A DNA stretch of 64,000 bases from Chlorobiota bacterium (GTDB taxonomy: Bacteria > Bacteroidota > Chlorobiia > Chlorobiales > Chlorobiaceae): positions 20,184-84,183 of the forward strand of contig VGMX01000009.1 in NCBI GenBank assembly GCA_016866305.1. Reading direction: 5' to 3'. The position numbers and the translations under genes were made by a program. This document shows positions 16,689 to 30,684 of the stretch, one piece after another (the first letter of the stretch is position 1; every line of letters starts with the position of its first letter). A model generated the notes under the pieces. The model made no database searches. It saw only the letters and a program-made list of their open reading frames with translations, and had not been told where the DNA came from.

Positions 16689-17831
16689 ATGCGTTACGAT
16701 GTTGCTGTCATAGGAGGGGGACCGTCCGGGGCCGTTGCGGCAAAAATTCTGGCTGAAGCCGGACTCGGCACGGTGCTTCTGGAACGGAATCTCGAAAATG
16801 TCAAGCCGTGCGGAGGCGCAATCCCTCTGGGGCTGATCGAGGAATTCAACCTGCCTTCCGAGCTGATCGAGAAGAAACTCTCACACATGAGGGCCCGTTC
16901 ACCGAAAGGAAGGGTGATCGGCATGCACATGCCGAACGGGTATGTCGGAATGGTTCGCCGCGAACGGTTCGACAGCTACCTGCGCGACGAAGCCCGCAAG
17001 GCCGGCAGTGCCGTTCTCGAAGGGCTGGTACGTTCCATCGAACGCAAAGGCGACTCATTCGTGATCCACATGCTCGGCGACAAACTGCCGCCTGTGGAGG
17101 CAGGGTACATCATCGGGGCCGACGGAGCAAACTCGAAAACCGCTGACGAGCTGCACTTCCCTCCCAATGAGCTGAAGGTGATCGCCATGCAGCAGCGGTT
17201 CCGGTATTCACCGGCAATCGAGCAGTTCCGGAATATCGTGGAAATCTGGTTCGACGGGGAGGTCTCTCCCGATTTTTACGGATGGATATTTCCCAAGGCG
17301 GACCACCTTGCGATCGGCACCGGCACGGAAGACAGAAAGCATAACATCAAGGAACTGCAGAAACGGTTCATTGAAAAAATCGGCATTGCCGATAAACCCT
17401 ACCTCGACGAGGCGGCCAAAATTCCGATGAAACCGCGCCGTTCGTTTACCGGAGAACGGGCTATCCTTGTCGGTGATGCCGCCGGACTGGTAACGCCGGC
17501 CAACGGGGAGGGTATCTTTTTCGCCATGCGCTCGGGAAAGCTCGGCGCCAGGGCAATGATCGATCATATCCGGAAAGGATCACCTCTTGACACCTACGAA
17601 AAAGGGTTCCGGAAGCTGTACGCTCCGATTTTTTTCGGTCTTGAAGTGCTGCAGAACGTCTACTACCGCAACGACCGTCTGAGGGAGAGCTTCGTGGCGA
17701 TCTGCGCCGATAACGACGTGCAGCGCATCACTTTCGACTCGTACCTGTACAAAAAAATGGTTCCCGCCCCTTGGAGCGTGCAGATGAAGATCTTTTCAAA
17801 GAACATCTACCACCTGATCAAGGGAAACTGA
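16689..17831 (+). CDS. bchP: geranylgeranyl reductase (BchP/ChlP type)
   Basis: A 380-residue FAD-dependent reductase that saturates the geranylgeranyl tail of (bacterio)chlorophyll, or geranylgeranyl diphosphate, to phytyl. The N-terminal dinucleotide-binding motif is '[20 protein letters not shown]', followed by the substrate signature '[15 protein letters not shown]' at about 41-55. The second FAD contact is '[25 protein letters not shown]' split over residues about 257-282. Length and motifs match BchP rather than archaeal lipid reductases. It supports a phototrophic organism. Green sulfur bacteria can carry two copies, so this could be a paralogue. The Ycf49-like gene follows 34 bases downstream. 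Confidence 0.9.
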   Translation: MRYDVAVIGGGPSGAVAAKILAEAGLGTVLLERNLENVKPCGGAIPLGLIEEFNLPSELIEKKLSHMRARSPKGRVIGMHMPNGYVGMVRRERFDSYLRDEARKAGSAVLEGLVRSIERKGDSFVIHMLGDKLPPVEAGYIIGADGANSKTADELHFPPNELKVIAMQQRFRYSPAIEQFRNIVEIWFDGEVSPDFYGWIFPKADHLAIGTGTEDRKHNIKELQKRFIEKIGIADKPYLDEAAKIPMKPRRSFTGERAILVGDAAGLVTPANGEGIFFAMRSGKLGARAMIDHIRKGSPLDTYEKGFRKLYAPIFFGLEVLQNVYYRNDRLRESFVAICADNDVQRITFDSYLYKKMVPAPWSVQMKIFSKNIYHLIKGN

Positions 17832-17865
17832 CCCTCAGGCAAACTGCTTTTCATTCAGGAATACC

Positions 17866-18582
17866 ATGATTCTTGCCTCAATCGGGCTGCTGTCAATCCC
17901 GAACTGGGTTATCCATCTCTCATCCTCTCTGGAATGGGGAATAGCTGCCTTCATGATGTACCGCTACGGCACGATCACCGCAAGAAAGGATATCCGGTTT
18001 TTCGGGCTTTCGATGCTGCCGCACTGGATCGGAAGCTTTTTTGTGCTGGCTTATCATATCTCCACGGACAGCATCCCGCTGCTGCTCGACCTGTCGGAAA
18101 CCATCAATCTGTTCGGCAGCATTTCGCTGCTCTGGGCAACAATGCATATCCTGAAAACCAGCGGGACGTCAACGCCTACTGCAAGCATGATGGCCGTTTT
18201 TGGTACCCTGATGATTGCCGGCAAACCGCAGTCTTACCTGGGCGACGACGTTTTCGACGCTATCCTGCAGATTTCAAGCGTGGTATACCTTACCTTTCTC
18301 GGCATGCTTCTGCGGGTGAGGAAAAAAGACCCGACGGTTTTTTCGGGGCTCACCGTGACCGGATTCTGGTTCGTGCTGGTGTTTATATCCGTAACGGTGT
18401 TCTTCATGTACCTGGCAACCGAAGTTCGCGGATTCCACTCGCTTTCGCATGACGACCTGCTACACGGATCGGCCGAAAGCCTGCTCACCGTCAGCAACCT
18501 CATGATCGTACTCGGCATCCACCGGCAGACCCGGAAGTTCGAACAACAGCTGATAAGCCGTTCAGCGACGCAGCATCCGTGA
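17866..18582 (+). CDS. Ycf49-like (DUF2499) membrane protein
   Basis: A 238-residue membrane protein with about six to seven hydrophobic segments. The N-terminal 90 residues resemble the cyanobacterial/plastid Ycf49 (DUF2499) family: 'LSIPNWVIHLSSSLEWGIAA', 'YRYGTITARKDIRFFGLSML' and 'PHWIGSFFVLAYHISTDS'. The C-terminal half adds more membrane segments ('DAILQISSVVYLTFLGMLL', 'FWFVLVFISVTVFFMYLA'). Family function is unknown, though in phototrophs it is taken to be photosynthesis-associated. The position right after bchP fits that. An AGGA element precedes the ATG. The family call is from pattern memory and moderate. The stop overlaps the end of convergent ctpA by 21 bases. Confidence 0.6.
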   Translation: MILASIGLLSIPNWVIHLSSSLEWGIAAFMMYRYGTITARKDIRFFGLSMLPHWIGSFFVLAYHISTDSIPLLLDLSETINLFGSISLLWATMHILKTSGTSTPTASMMAVFGTLMIAGKPQSYLGDDVFDAILQISSVVYLTFLGMLLRVRKKDPTVFSGLTVTGFWFVLVFISVTVFFMYLATEVRGFHSLSHDDLLHGSAESLLTVSNLMIVLGIHRQTRKFEQQLISRSATQHP

Positions 18583-20262
18583 ATAGGCTTTCGGCTCGGC
18601 AAGCAGGGCAAGTGCCCGCTGCACGACCGGATCGTCACCAAGCTCAGCCTTGCGGGATGCCGCTTCGTTGTAATGACGCATGATTTCAATCTCGAGCAGC
18701 CGAACGATGCGATCCGATTCGCGCTCGATTCCGTTCCGTTTGAGCTGCAGAAGCTCCTGCTTCAGACCGGCAAGGCTCTTCAGTGAATCTTTCTGTTTTC
18801 CAGTCTGCCCTGCCGCAATGCTTTCCTCGACTTCCCTGAGCCGCCGTTCGGGAGCAGAGGTGAAGGTAAAGCCTTGCCGTTGGAGAAAATCGTCAAAGGA
18901 GGCCTTCAGCTCCGTACGGTCAAGGGTTTTGTCAGGCGCTTCGGCATGCTCTGCCCGATACCCCGACGCAAAAAGAAAAATCATCCCCTGACGGCGAAGT
19001 TCCTGCTCATAGTCCGAGTGCTCCGTCTCCGCTACAGCAAGATCGGGAGCGATACCCCCGCCACCATAGACCTTGCGCCTGGCTGCCGTATAATAAACCG
19101 GCGGAGGGAAGACTCGTCCGGAAACTTTCTTCAGAACGTTTCTTGCCACAGCACTTTCGGCGTGGGGTTTCTGGATCAGTCGTCCCGATGGCGTATAATA
19201 TTTTGCCGTGGTGAGTTTCAGGGTGTTATCGTACGGAAGCCGGATAACGGACTGCACCAGGCCCTTGCCATAGGAACGCTCCCCAAGCACAACACCCCGG
19301 TCGAGATCCTGTATGGCTCCCGATACGATTTCGGAAGCGGATGCGCTTTCCCGGTCGATAAGCACGGCAACCGGAAGTGTCCCGACAATCGGGGAGTGCT
19401 CTGTTTTATAGATTTTCTCCGATTCGGGCATTCTTCCCCGAATGGTGACAATCGTACTGCCTTTCTCGACAAAAAGTGAGGAAATCTCGACCGCCGATGC
19501 AAGCAGACCTCCGGGATTGCCGCGCAGATCGATAATGAGTCCCTTGAGCATCAGCCTGTTTTCCTTTGTCTGACGAAACAGCGTTTCGAGCGCATGACGG
19601 ATATCATCGGCTGAATGAGCGGCAAAGCTGTCGAGCTGAAGATAGCCGCATTCACCGATGATGCCAGAGTAGGAAACCGTGCTGACACGAACCTCTTCCC
19701 TTGAAAGCGAAACCAGACGCGCAGATGCGCTGCCTTCCCGGGACAGGGAAATGGTAAGACGGCTTCCTTTCCGGCCCTTGATCATCTCCCTGATGCCGTC
19801 TGTCGTTTTCCCTTTAAGCGACACGCCGTCAATCCGCTCGATCCTGTCACCGGTCCGGATACCGGCTTTCCATGCCGGATATCCTTCGAGAACCGAGGTC
19901 ACATAAATCTTGTCCCCGAATTTAGCCATGCTGATACCGATACCGGTGTATTGGCCGGAGGTGATTTCTCCAAGCTCTTCCGACTGGTTCTCGTCGAGAA
20001 AGACGGTGTAAGGGTCAAGCGTACCAAGCATACCGTCGATAGCCGCATACATGAGCTGACTGACATCGAGAGGTTCAACATAATTTCCGGAAAGTTCACG
20101 GTAAACATCGCCGAAAAGATCGATGCCTTTGGTAATTTCATGAAACTCGCCTTCCGGATACTCCTGCGAGGCTGCCTGAAGAGGCAGGAAGAACATCGTA
20201 CTGAAAAGGAATGCCGCAACGAGGCTTGCGGCAATACGCTTGCTGAACGGGAGTGTTTTCAT
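18562..20262 (-). CDS. ctpA: C-terminal processing protease (peptidase S41)
   Basis: A 566-residue periplasmic tail-specific protease. It has an N-terminal signal sequence ('RIAASLVAAFLFSTMFFLPL'), then a PDZ domain around 'YTGIGISMAKFGDKIYVTSV' to 'GDRIERIDGVSLKGKTTDGI'. The S41 catalytic domain has 'LIIDLRGNPGGLLASAVEIS', the nucleophile serine in 'VLIDRESASASEIVSGAIQD' and the general-base lysine in 'VLGERSYGKGLVQSVIRL'. A charged C-terminal extension of about 150 residues follows, typical of the larger CtpA forms in Bacteroidetes/Chlorobi. The ATG at 20262 is chosen because it directly precedes the basic n-region of the signal peptide. Confidence 0.92.
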   Translation of the reverse strand: MKTLPFSKRIAASLVAAFLFSTMFFLPLQAASQEYPEGEFHEITKGIDLFGDVYRELSGNYVEPLDVSQLMYAAIDGMLGTLDPYTVFLDENQSEELGEITSGQYTGIGISMAKFGDKIYVTSVLEGYPAWKAGIRTGDRIERIDGVSLKGKTTDGIREMIKGRKGSRLTISLSREGSASARLVSLSREEVRVSTVSYSGIIGECGYLQLDSFAAHSADDIRHALETLFRQTKENRLMLKGLIIDLRGNPGGLLASAVEISSLFVEKGSTIVTIRGRMPESEKIYKTEHSPIVGTLPVAVLIDRESASASEIVSGAIQDLDRGVVLGERSYGKGLVQSVIRLPYDNTLKLTTAKYYTPSGRLIQKPHAESAVARNVLKKVSGRVFPPPVYYTAARRKVYGGGGIAPDLAVAETEHSDYEQELRRQGMIFLFASGYRAEHAEAPDKTLDRTELKASFDDFLQRQGFTFTSAPERRLREVEESIAAGQTGKQKDSLKSLAGLKQELLQLKRNGIERESDRIVRLLEIEIMRHYNEAASRKAELGDDPVVQRALALLAEPKAYSRMLRR

Positions 20263-20402
20263 GAAGCTCTGCACCTTTGTTATCCATTGTTCACTCTTCA
20301 GATCTCGCCCGGCCGGTTGCCGGACATGGTTCAAAGCGCCGGGAAACCGGCTCGGAAAGCACGGGCAAACGCCCGCCCCGTGACGATTCGCCAGAGAACA
20401 GA

Positions 20403-21266
20403 TCAGCGGAGAGCTTCTTCAAGGGCCGTGGCTCCATCGGTCTTGTCATCACGATACTTGACGATAACCGGCGTGTAGAGCGAAAGGCCGTGCTCCGCTG
20501 CAAAATCGCCCCTGAGCTTTCTTGAACCGGCAACAACAACCGCACCGGCCGGAATAACCAGGGGACTGTCCGCGTTTCTTCGATGAATGGTTCCATGAAC
20601 AAGATCGTAGACCGGGGTCGATCCGTTGAGAATCACTCCGGTCCCGATAACGGCCCGCTCGCGCACGATGGTGCCTTCGTAAATGCCGCAGTTGCCTCCT
20701 ACCATGACCTCGTCTTCGATAATGACCGGCATGGCGCCGACCGGCTCAAGCACTCCACCCACCTGAACGCCTGCCGAGAGATGAACTTTTTTGCCGACCT
20801 GGGCGCAACTTCCGACGAGGGCGTGGGAGTCGATCATGGTGCCCGCATCGACGTAGGCCCCGACGTTGACATAGGCAGGGGGCATCATCACGACGGACGG
20901 AGCAAGGTAAGCGCCGTCACGAACCGATGAACCGCCCGGGACGATCCGCACGTTATGATCGAGGGTTATCTCCTTGAGCGGCCAGGTATCCTTGTCTATG
21001 AAGGCAAATCCACCCAGTTTGCCCTCGGGAGCCACAGTGACGCCGGTCAGTTTTCCCAGACGCATGCCGAGCAATATCCCTTCCTTTACCCATGTGTTGA
21101 CAACCCATGCGCTCTCTTTTTTTTCAGCAGCTCTGACTGATCCGTCATTGAGAAGCTGCTTGAATGCAAAAAAAATCCCCCTTGCATCAGGGTTTCCTGC
21201 AAGCTCTGCAGCCCCTGCTGATGAAAGCGAGAGAATATCCTGTTTCAGCTGTTCGTATGCAGACAT
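20403..21266 (-). CDS. dapD: 2,3,4,5-tetrahydropyridine-2,6-dicarboxylate N-succinyltransferase-like enzyme
   Basis: A 287-residue left-handed beta-helix acyltransferase of the DapD type, which acylates tetrahydrodipicolinate in the lysine/meso-diaminopimelate pathway. The N-terminal helical domain is followed by hexapeptide-repeat rungs: '[20 protein letters not shown]', '[20 protein letters not shown]', '[20 protein letters not shown]' and '[20 protein letters not shown]'. The substrate motif '[17 protein letters not shown]' is characteristic of DapD. The product feeds MurE, which is encoded in this window with the diaminopimelate-specific motif. It is flanked by RNase E/G (18 bases upstream) on the same strand. 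Confidence 0.93.
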   Translation of the reverse strand: MSAYEQLKQDILSLSSAGAAELAGNPDARGIFFAFKQLLNDGSVRAAEKKESAWVVNTWVKEGILLGMRLGKLTGVTVAPEGKLGGFAFIDKDTWPLKEITLDHNVRIVPGGSSVRDGAYLAPSVVMMPPAYVNVGAYVDAGTMIDSHALVGSCAQVGKKVHLSAGVQVGGVLEPVGAMPVIIEDEVMVGGNCGIYEGTIVRERAVIGTGVILNGSTPVYDLVHGTIHRRNADSPLVIPAGAVVVAGSRKLRGDFAAEHGLSLYTPVIVKYRDDKTDGATALEEALR

Positions 21267-21284
21267 GATACACGGTCCTGTTGG

Positions 21285-22985
21285 TTAGAGCTCGCTGTAT
21301 TCGGCGGTGATGTCTTTATTGTGCTTGCGGTTGTAAAAACGGAAATCGTCACTTCGAAGGCTTTCGTCCTGCTTGACGCGGACAAATACCATGTGCTGAA
21401 GAAACCATTTCAACTCTGTTTTCATGTCGGTGTTCTTCAGCGGCTCGGCGACCGTCGGGCTGACATAGAGATCGAGCTGCTGAAATTTCATGGGCTGCTG
21501 CAGCGCATATTTGCGAAGCCAGCGTTCAATCTGATTGATGGTGGTGAACCGCGCCTGCACGACTCCGGTTCCTCCACAGGCAGGACACTGGTCTCCCATG
21601 CGCTGCATGAGGCTCGGACGGATGCGTTCGCGGGTGATCTGCATGATGCCGAAATCGGACATCGGCAGGATGTTGGATTTCGCGCGGTCGTTGCGAAGCT
21701 CCGTTTTCATGGCATCGTACACTTTTTTCGCGTTTTTCGGATCGAGCATATCGATAAAGTCAACCACGATAATGCCGCCGATATCACGCAGCCTGAGCTG
21801 GCGGACGATTTCACGAGCGGCTTCGAGGTTGGTTTTCAGGGAGTTCTCCTCCTGTTCCCGCTTGGCTGCGTAACGTCCGCTGTTGACGTCAACCACCACC
21901 ATGGCTTCAGTGTGCTCGATGATGATGTAGCCGCCCGACTTCAGCCATACCTTGCGGGAAAAGATGGATTCGACATCCTTGGCGATATTGTATCCCTCAA
22001 ACAGCGGCAACTTGCCCTGATAGAGCGAAACGTTCTTTTCCATTTCCGGAGCTGCCCACTGGATGTAATTGAGCGTCTCCTTGTAGATGCCTGGCGAATT
22101 GGCAACGATCTCGGTCACATCGGAAGTAAGCGAATCCCGCAAGACGCTGGAAATGATGGTATCCTCCTTGAAAATCAGCTGCGGTGGTGCCGCATCCTTG
22201 AGTTTTTCCTCAATCTGCACCCATTTGGCAAGCAGTTTTTCGAGGTCCTGCTTCAGGAGCGACTCCTCCTGGTGCTCGGCCACGGTGCGAATGATGGCGC
22301 CGAACCCCTCGGGCAGCATGGAGCGTACGAGTTTTTTCAGCCTGGCGCGCTCCTTGCGCACCACAACCCTGCGTGAAACAGCGACCTGTCCGCCGCCGAA
22401 AGGGAGCAGCACCATGAACCGCCCTGCTATGGTGATATCTGAGGTGAGCCGGGAGCCCTTGTTGCTGATTGGCTCCTTGATCACCTGAACAAGTATCGAG
22501 TCGTTAGGTTTGAGCTTGCCGGCGATCATCTGGGTATAGGATTGCCGTTCTGCCGCCTTTTCCTCCTCGGTTGCAGGCCCTTTCCTTTCCCCGTTACGCT
22601 GCTGTGGTCTGGAGGGCTGAGTCCCTGCTGCACTCTCTTCCGTAGCGGAAGCAGGCGGCGTTTGGGCTGTCTCATCGTCGAATTCATCACCGCCACCGTT
22701 TTCATCGTCATCGTCATCCTCGATCAGGGCACGGTAATCCTCGCTGGTGGTGCCGACATCGGAAAAATGCAGAAACCCGTCGGATTTCTGACCGATATCG
22801 ACAAATGCGGCCTTCAGGCCTTCAACAACCTTGTGCACCCGCCCGAGATAGATATCGCCGATACTCCGGCGACTCTCGGGACGTTCGATCGTCAGCTCCG
22901 CAAGACGCCCCTCTTCGACAAGCGCGACCTGTATCTCGTCACCGATCTTGTTCATGAGGAGCTGTTTGTTCATGCTCTTCTTCAT
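21285..22985 (-). CDS. rng: ribonuclease E/G family protein
   Basis: A 566-residue RNase E/G, an endoribonuclease for rRNA maturation and mRNA decay. The S1 domain starts at '[20 protein letters not shown]' and '[19 protein letters not shown]'. It is interrupted by an acidic low-complexity insert of about 80 residues (an '[10 protein letters not shown]' run, then Pro/Thr/Ser/Gln) before resuming at '[18 protein letters not shown]'. The catalytic DNase I-like domain has '[20 protein letters not shown]' and '[20 protein letters not shown]', with the two magnesium-binding aspartates. The zinc-link CPxCxG is '[12 protein letters not shown]'. The ATG at 22985 is followed by an alternative at 22973. 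It is closer to RNase G in length than to E. coli RNase E. Confidence 0.93.
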   Translation of the reverse strand: MKKSMNKQLLMNKIGDEIQVALVEEGRLAELTIERPESRRSIGDIYLGRVHKVVEGLKAAFVDIGQKSDGFLHFSDVGTTSEDYRALIEDDDDDENGGGDEFDDETAQTPPASATEESAAGTQPSRPQQRNGERKGPATEEEKAAERQSYTQMIAGKLKPNDSILVQVIKEPISNKGSRLTSDITIAGRFMVLLPFGGGQVAVSRRVVVRKERARLKKLVRSMLPEGFGAIIRTVAEHQEESLLKQDLEKLLAKWVQIEEKLKDAAPPQLIFKEDTIISSVLRDSLTSDVTEIVANSPGIYKETLNYIQWAAPEMEKNVSLYQGKLPLFEGYNIAKDVESIFSRKVWLKSGGYIIIEHTEAMVVVDVNSGRYAAKREQEENSLKTNLEAAREIVRQLRLRDIGGIIVVDFIDMLDPKNAKKVYDAMKTELRNDRAKSNILPMSDFGIMQITRERIRPSLMQRMGDQCPACGGTGVVQARFTTINQIERWLRKYALQQPMKFQQLDLYVSPTVAEPLKNTDMKTELKWFLQHMVFVRVKQDESLRSDDFRFYNRKHNKDITAEYSEL

Positions 22986-23389
22986 ATACAAAACTCTGTT
23001 ATAAATGGTAAAAACCGGGGGAACACCCCTTTCATAGTTTCCTCTGCCATGCTGCTTCCGATGCCGCCGGACAAGCCTGGCCGCCTGGTACTGCAAAACG
23101 CCTCCGCAACGGACAATGGTTCCTGATTGTCATGACGTTCTCTGTGAGAAAACCGGTGATTGAAGCAACCCGGAGCACGGAGGCAAAATGCCGGTTATGA
23201 GCAGCAGCCTCAGAGCGAAAAACCGGAAGCTGCAAAGGCAGGATAACAGGCTTGCAGGCCAACCGTCAAGATAAGAAATTAAAACAGGAAACAGCAACAC
23301 GCCATATCGGGGAACACAAGCTGCATTATTGCCGGTAAATCCGCTTATATTGGGAAGTACAAGACTGCACCGAAGCAGGAACAGGGGAT
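22986..23389. other. 404-bp divergent intergenic region (rng / rnhB)
   Basis: No gene with a ribosome binding site or family motif is visible on either strand. It must contain the promoters of rng (minus) and rnhB (plus). The length is large for this gene-dense region and would allow a long 5' leader on rng, as in E. coli rne, which controls its own synthesis. I could not define a specific RNA structure. Confidence 0.4.
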
Positions 23390-24007
23390 ATGGACACCGA
23401 CTACGAGCACACATTCTGGAAAGAGACCTCGCACGTCTGCGGCATCGATGAGGCCGGCAGGGGACCGCTTGCAGGACCGGTTGTTGCGGCTGCAGTTATC
23501 TTTCCCCGCTGGTTCAGACCCGAACGGGGTGTTCTTGCCGCGCTCGACGATTCGAAAAAGCTCTCTGCTGAACTCCGCGAAAAACTTGCTCCCGCCATCA
23601 AGGATGCAGCGCTCTGCTGGGCTGTCGATGCGGTTGGCCCGGAAACGATCGACCAGATGAACATCTTCAGGGCAACCATGCTGGCCATGAACAACGCCGT
23701 AGCGGCGATGCCAAAGCATCCTGAACTGCTGCTTGTCGACGGCAACCGGTTCAGACCCCTGCTCCCGGTACCCTACCAAACCATCGTCAAAGGCGACTCG
23801 AAAGTGTTTTCCATCGCCGCCGCATCGGTCCTTGCCAAAACATGCAGGGACGCCATCATGAAGGAGTTCGGCCTGACCTATCCCCAGTATGGTTTCGAGC
23901 GGCATTTCGGATACCCCACCGGCGAGCATATCCGGGCAATAGCAGTACACGGAAGGAGCCCTGTTCATCGTAACAGTTTTAAAGTCAGACAGTTGGGAGA
24001 GAAATGA
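23390..24007 (+). CDS. rnhB: ribonuclease HII
   Basis: A 205-residue RNase HII that removes ribonucleotides from DNA and RNA in RNA-DNA hybrids. Motifs in order are '[20 protein letters not shown]' (D-E catalytic pair and the GRG/tyrosine sensing loop), '[17 protein letters not shown]', 'LLVDGNRF' and '[20 protein letters not shown]' (catalytic aspartates). The next gene, yraN, begins 3 bases after the stop, so the two are cotranscribed. Confidence 0.96.
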   Translation: MDTDYEHTFWKETSHVCGIDEAGRGPLAGPVVAAAVIFPRWFRPERGVLAALDDSKKLSAELREKLAPAIKDAALCWAVDAVGPETIDQMNIFRATMLAMNNAVAAMPKHPELLLVDGNRFRPLLPVPYQTIVKGDSKVFSIAAASVLAKTCRDAIMKEFGLTYPQYGFERHFGYPTGEHIRAIAVHGRSPVHRNSFKVRQLGEK

Positions 24008-24010
24008 AAC

Positions 24011-24409
24011 ATGACCAACACGGATCATGATCCACATTCACTGGGTCGGCAGGGCGAACAGCTCGCTGCGGACTATCTTGCCGGAAAAGGATACCGGATC
24101 GTGGTGCGGAACTTCCGCTACCACCGCAACGAAATCGATCTTATCGCCCTCGACGGCCGCACCCTCTGTTTTGTGGAGGTAAAAACCAGGGGCTCTCTGG
24201 AAAAAGGCCATCCGGTGGAATCGGTAACCCCGCAGAAGCAGAAGGAGATCATCAAGGCAGCCAAAGCCTATCTGCTCACCCTTCAAAACCGTGAACCCGA
24301 CTGCAGGTTCGATGTGATCGCGATTCTTGCCGACAGCATGAACGGAGATCGCATCGCATCGTTCACCATCGAACACTTCACTGACGCCTTCTGGGATGAA
24401 ATCCGGTAA
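24011..24409 (+). CDS. yraN: YraN family (UPF0102) endonuclease-like protein
   Basis: A 132-residue protein with the PD-(D/E)XK-type core of the UPF0102 family: '[20 protein letters not shown]', '[20 protein letters not shown]' and '[19 protein letters not shown]' (E-I-D...E-V-K catalytic pattern). Family members are found next to rnhB in many bacteria and are thought to act on branched or Holliday-type DNA, but the role is not settled. It follows rnhB after 3 bases. Confidence 0.9.
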   Translation: MTNTDHDPHSLGRQGEQLAADYLAGKGYRIVVRNFRYHRNEIDLIALDGRTLCFVEVKTRGSLEKGHPVESVTPQKQKEIIKAAKAYLLTLQNREPDCRFDVIAILADSMNGDRIASFTIEHFTDAFWDEIR

Positions 24410-24490
24410 GTGCGGGAGCATGCCGCAATAGCGCTAATCCGCTAATTTTGTTATCTTGTGCTTTATTTTGTTCACTCAGTCACTTTATGA

Positions 24491-27733
<3,243 letters not shown>

Positions 27734-27779
27734 GCTCATCGCTCCTTGCTCTTGATGTTGTTTGTTATTCTCCTGCAGC

Positions 27780-28715
27780 CTAGGAAGCACTGCCTCCCCT
27801 GAGCCTTACCACTGACTTCGTCGCTCTCAGCCAGTCGTACACCAGAGGAGCGGCAATAAAAATGGACGAATAGGTTCCAATCAGGATGCCGGTGAAAACC
27901 GCAAATGCGAACCCCCGGATGGCAGGCCCGGCAAAAATGAACAGGATCAGTACACTGATAAGGGTTGTCCCTCCGGTAACGATGGTACGACTCAACGTCT
28001 GGTTCATGCTCTCGTTGAAAATGGCCGCGTACTCCGACGGCTTGCTTCCGCGTATGCGCTCCCTGATGCGGTCGTACACAACAACGGTATCGGTAATCGA
28101 ATAACCCGCAACCGTGAGAAAAGCTGCGATGATGCTCTGATCCATTTCAAGCGGCATGAAGGCAAAGATGCCTCCAAGCATGCTGAACAGCCCGAGCACG
28201 GTGAGCACGTCATGGAAAATAGCCAAAACACCGGCCGCGGCGAACTTGATTTCATACCTGAACCCGACATAAATCAGGATGGCGACAAGTGCGGCCAGCA
28301 TGGCCTTGACGGCAGACCATTTCAGGTCGGATGCGATGCTCGGCCCTACGGAATCGATCCTGACGATTTCATGGGGATTATCGGCAATTCTGTCTCTGAA
28401 AGCATTCGAAATGAGCGATTTCAGTTCATTCGTCTGACCGTTGAACACCGTACTGAGCAGAAACGAACGGTCAAGCCCGTATTGTTTCAGGGTTCCCGAC
28501 ACTCCCGCCTCCTTCAGTACGGAGCGAACGCTGGAGACATCGATGTTTTTCTCGAAACGGATAACCACCTCGGAACCTCCCCGGAAGTCGATTCCGTAGT
28601 TGAGTCCCCTGACAGCAAGCGAGACCAGTCCGGAAAGCAGAAGAACAGCAGAGATCGCATAAGCTATTTTACGGTGCTTGATGAAATCGAACCCGGTTTT
28701 ATGAAAAATCCTCAT
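27780..28715 (-). CDS. secF: protein translocase subunit SecF
   Basis: A 311-residue inner-membrane protein with six TM segments. With SecD and YajC it forms the complex that uses the proton gradient to finish Sec export. TM1 'ISAVLLLSGLVSLAVRGLNY' leads to the conserved 'GIDFRGGSEVVIRFEK', a periplasmic P-domain follows, and the RND-type core is 'EMDQSIIAAFLTVAGYSITD' with 'VYDRIRERIR'. It is directly downstream of secD (20-base gap). Confidence 0.95.
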   Translation of the reverse strand: MRIFHKTGFDFIKHRKIAYAISAVLLLSGLVSLAVRGLNYGIDFRGGSEVVIRFEKNIDVSSVRSVLKEAGVSGTLKQYGLDRSFLLSTVFNGQTNELKSLISNAFRDRIADNPHEIVRIDSVGPSIASDLKWSAVKAMLAALVAILIYVGFRYEIKFAAAGVLAIFHDVLTVLGLFSMLGGIFAFMPLEMDQSIIAAFLTVAGYSITDTVVVYDRIRERIRGSKPSEYAAIFNESMNQTLSRTIVTGGTTLISVLILFIFAGPAIRGFAFAVFTGILIGTYSSIFIAAPLVYDWLRATKSVVRLRGGSAS

Positions 28716-28735
28716 GGATAACGCACCTTGATTGA

Positions 28736-30577
28736 TTAACCGAAACTTTTTACTGAAAGTATATTTCTGGAAAACATGAACGTGAAAATTTCCTTTGTCA
28801 CCACAATCGCCGTAAAGAGACTTGTCGCCGTACCGATCATCAGTGTGACGGCAAAGCCCTGGACAGGCCCGATCCCGAAGGTATAGAGCAGGTATGCCGA
28901 AGCAAGCGTGGTGACATGCGAGTCGAGAATGGAGGAAAATGCCTTCTCATATCCGGCTCCTATCGCCGATGCCACAGATTTGCCTTCAGCAAGTTCCTCC
29001 CGGATGCGTTCGTTTATCAGCACGTTGGCATCTACTGCCATACCCATGGTGAGCACGATGCCGGCGATACCGGGCAGAGAAAGTGATGCGCTGAATCCTG
29101 CAAGCACCGACAGCACGACAAGAATATTGAGAACAAGGGCAACATCCGCAGCAATGCCCGCCGTCCGGTAGTACAGCAGCATGAAGATCGACACCGCGAG
29201 GAAACCCCAGGCCATCGAGAGCATGCCGGCCCTGATGTAATCGGCTCCCAGCGACGGCCCGACCGTGCGCTCCTCGAGAATCCTCACCGGAGCCGGAAGG
29301 GCGCCTGCCTTGAGAACGATTTCCAGGTCCTTAGCCTCTTCAACGCTTTCGATTCCGTTGATCACCGAATTGCCGTTGGGAATTTTCGACTGAACCACCG
29401 GCGCGCTGTACACCGCACCGTCAAGGACAATTGCTATCCGCTTGCCGATATTGGCGCCGGTTATGCGTGCCCACTTCGCGGTTCCTTCGGAGTTCATGTC
29501 CATGAGCACCTCAGGCTGCGCACCTTCCGCGCTGAAAGAAGCCTTGGCTTCGGTTATCACTCCACCGGTCAGTTCGGCGGTTTTCCTGACCAGAAAAACC
29601 GGATAGTAGTTCCGTCCGTCCTGCAGCTGATCGGGCTTGGCCGCCAGGAGAAGCTCGCTGTCCTGGGGAACGAGCGCACTGACATCGCTTCGCTGGAACA
29701 GTTTTGTGACAAACTCCCGTGAATCCTCCTGCACATAGACGCTGCCGTTCTGCAGAATGGTCAGGGCGTCGTAAAGCGGTCCTGCTGATCCGGCCGAAGG
29801 TTTGAGCGCAGGAGAAAGCCCCTCTTCTTGCAGTGAATCCGCCTTGACGCTATCGGCAGGAAGCCGGGAGGGCGAAGTCACCCCTGAAGCAAGGGAAGAG
29901 TTGAGCTTGTCGAGCACCCGCAGCAGCACTTCTGGTTCTCTGAGCAGCTTGAATTCAAGTTTTGCCGTCCCCTTCAACAGGTTTCTCACCCGGTTTTCAT
30001 CGGATATGCCGGCAAGTTCGATAATGAGCCTTCGGCTGCCCTGTGTGGTTATGATCGGTTCGGCAACACCATACTGGTCGATACGATTCCGGATGATCTC
30101 CCTGGCGCGCACAAGCGCATCCTCCGACTCCTTGCGGAGCTTGCCGGTTATCTCACTGTCACTGTTCCGGATATCGTAGAAATAGCGACTGAGCCTGATC
30201 TGCTTGTTTCTGAATTCAGAAACAAGCAGATCGATGACCGGAACATCGCTCGATGCGGCTTTCTGCCTTACCCTTTCCATAATGGCCTGCAATCGGGCAT
30301 CCTTGTTCCAGGCTTTCTGTTCAAAAAGATCGGCCTGGTCAACCTCCATGACAAGATGCATGCCTCCTTTCAGGTCAAGACCCAGCTTGAGGCTTTTCTT
30401 GCGGGCATTGTCCAGTTCATCCCGGTGGCTGATCATGTACTTCAGACTGTCCGCACCCGAGGCAAAGCTGCCCAGCTGTTTCGACAGCGAATAATCACGC
30501 CAGGTGGGCCATAGAGACCAGAGGGAAACAAGCGTAACCAGAGCAATCAGTAAGAGGTTGAATGGTTTGTTTTTCAT
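28736..30577 (-). CDS. secD: protein translocase subunit SecD
   Basis: A 613-residue partner of SecF. It has TM1 '[20 protein letters not shown]', the signature '[20 protein letters not shown]', a long periplasmic P1 domain with a Ser/Pro-rich linker around residues 235-270, and the C-terminal TM bundle '[20 protein letters not shown]' to '[20 protein letters not shown]' and '[18 protein letters not shown]'. It is the first gene of secD-secF-surA. About 150 bases separate it from the fcc operon terminator. Confidence 0.96.
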   Translation of the reverse strand: MKNKPFNLLLIALVTLVSLWSLWPTWRDYSLSKQLGSFASGADSLKYMISHRDELDNARKKSLKLGLDLKGGMHLVMEVDQADLFEQKAWNKDARLQAIMERVRQKAASSDVPVIDLLVSEFRNKQIRLSRYFYDIRNSDSEITGKLRKESEDALVRAREIIRNRIDQYGVAEPIITTQGSRRLIIELAGISDENRVRNLLKGTAKLEFKLLREPEVLLRVLDKLNSSLASGVTSPSRLPADSVKADSLQEEGLSPALKPSAGSAGPLYDALTILQNGSVYVQEDSREFVTKLFQRSDVSALVPQDSELLLAAKPDQLQDGRNYYPVFLVRKTAELTGGVITEAKASFSAEGAQPEVLMDMNSEGTAKWARITGANIGKRIAIVLDGAVYSAPVVQSKIPNGNSVINGIESVEEAKDLEIVLKAGALPAPVRILEERTVGPSLGADYIRAGMLSMAWGFLAVSIFMLLYYRTAGIAADVALVLNILVVLSVLAGFSASLSLPGIAGIVLTMGMAVDANVLINERIREELAEGKSVASAIGAGYEKAFSSILDSHVTTLASAYLLYTFGIGPVQGFAVTLMIGTATSLFTAIVVTKEIFTFMFSRNILSVKSFG

Positions 30578-30684
30578 TATGGATAAAGCTTTTCACGCAA
30601 TGGAAATAATTCAGCCAATATATAAAACAGGGTAGTGATTAACAATCTGCAGTGATCGCCGGTATCGGGCATGATCGCTGACCA

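Noticed and set aside
21321..22376. Long open frame opposite RNase E/G
   Set aside because: It is antisense to a clear conserved gene. Its composition is explained by codon bias of the real gene.
23100..23260. Possible small signal-recognition-particle RNA (CCGGAAGC-like text)
   Set aside because: The surrounding bases do not form the conserved SRP helix or tetraloop on either strand.
30600..30625. AATATATAAAAC upstream of secD as another copy of the AT-rich operator
   Set aside because: There is only half an arm and no second arm at the right spacing.
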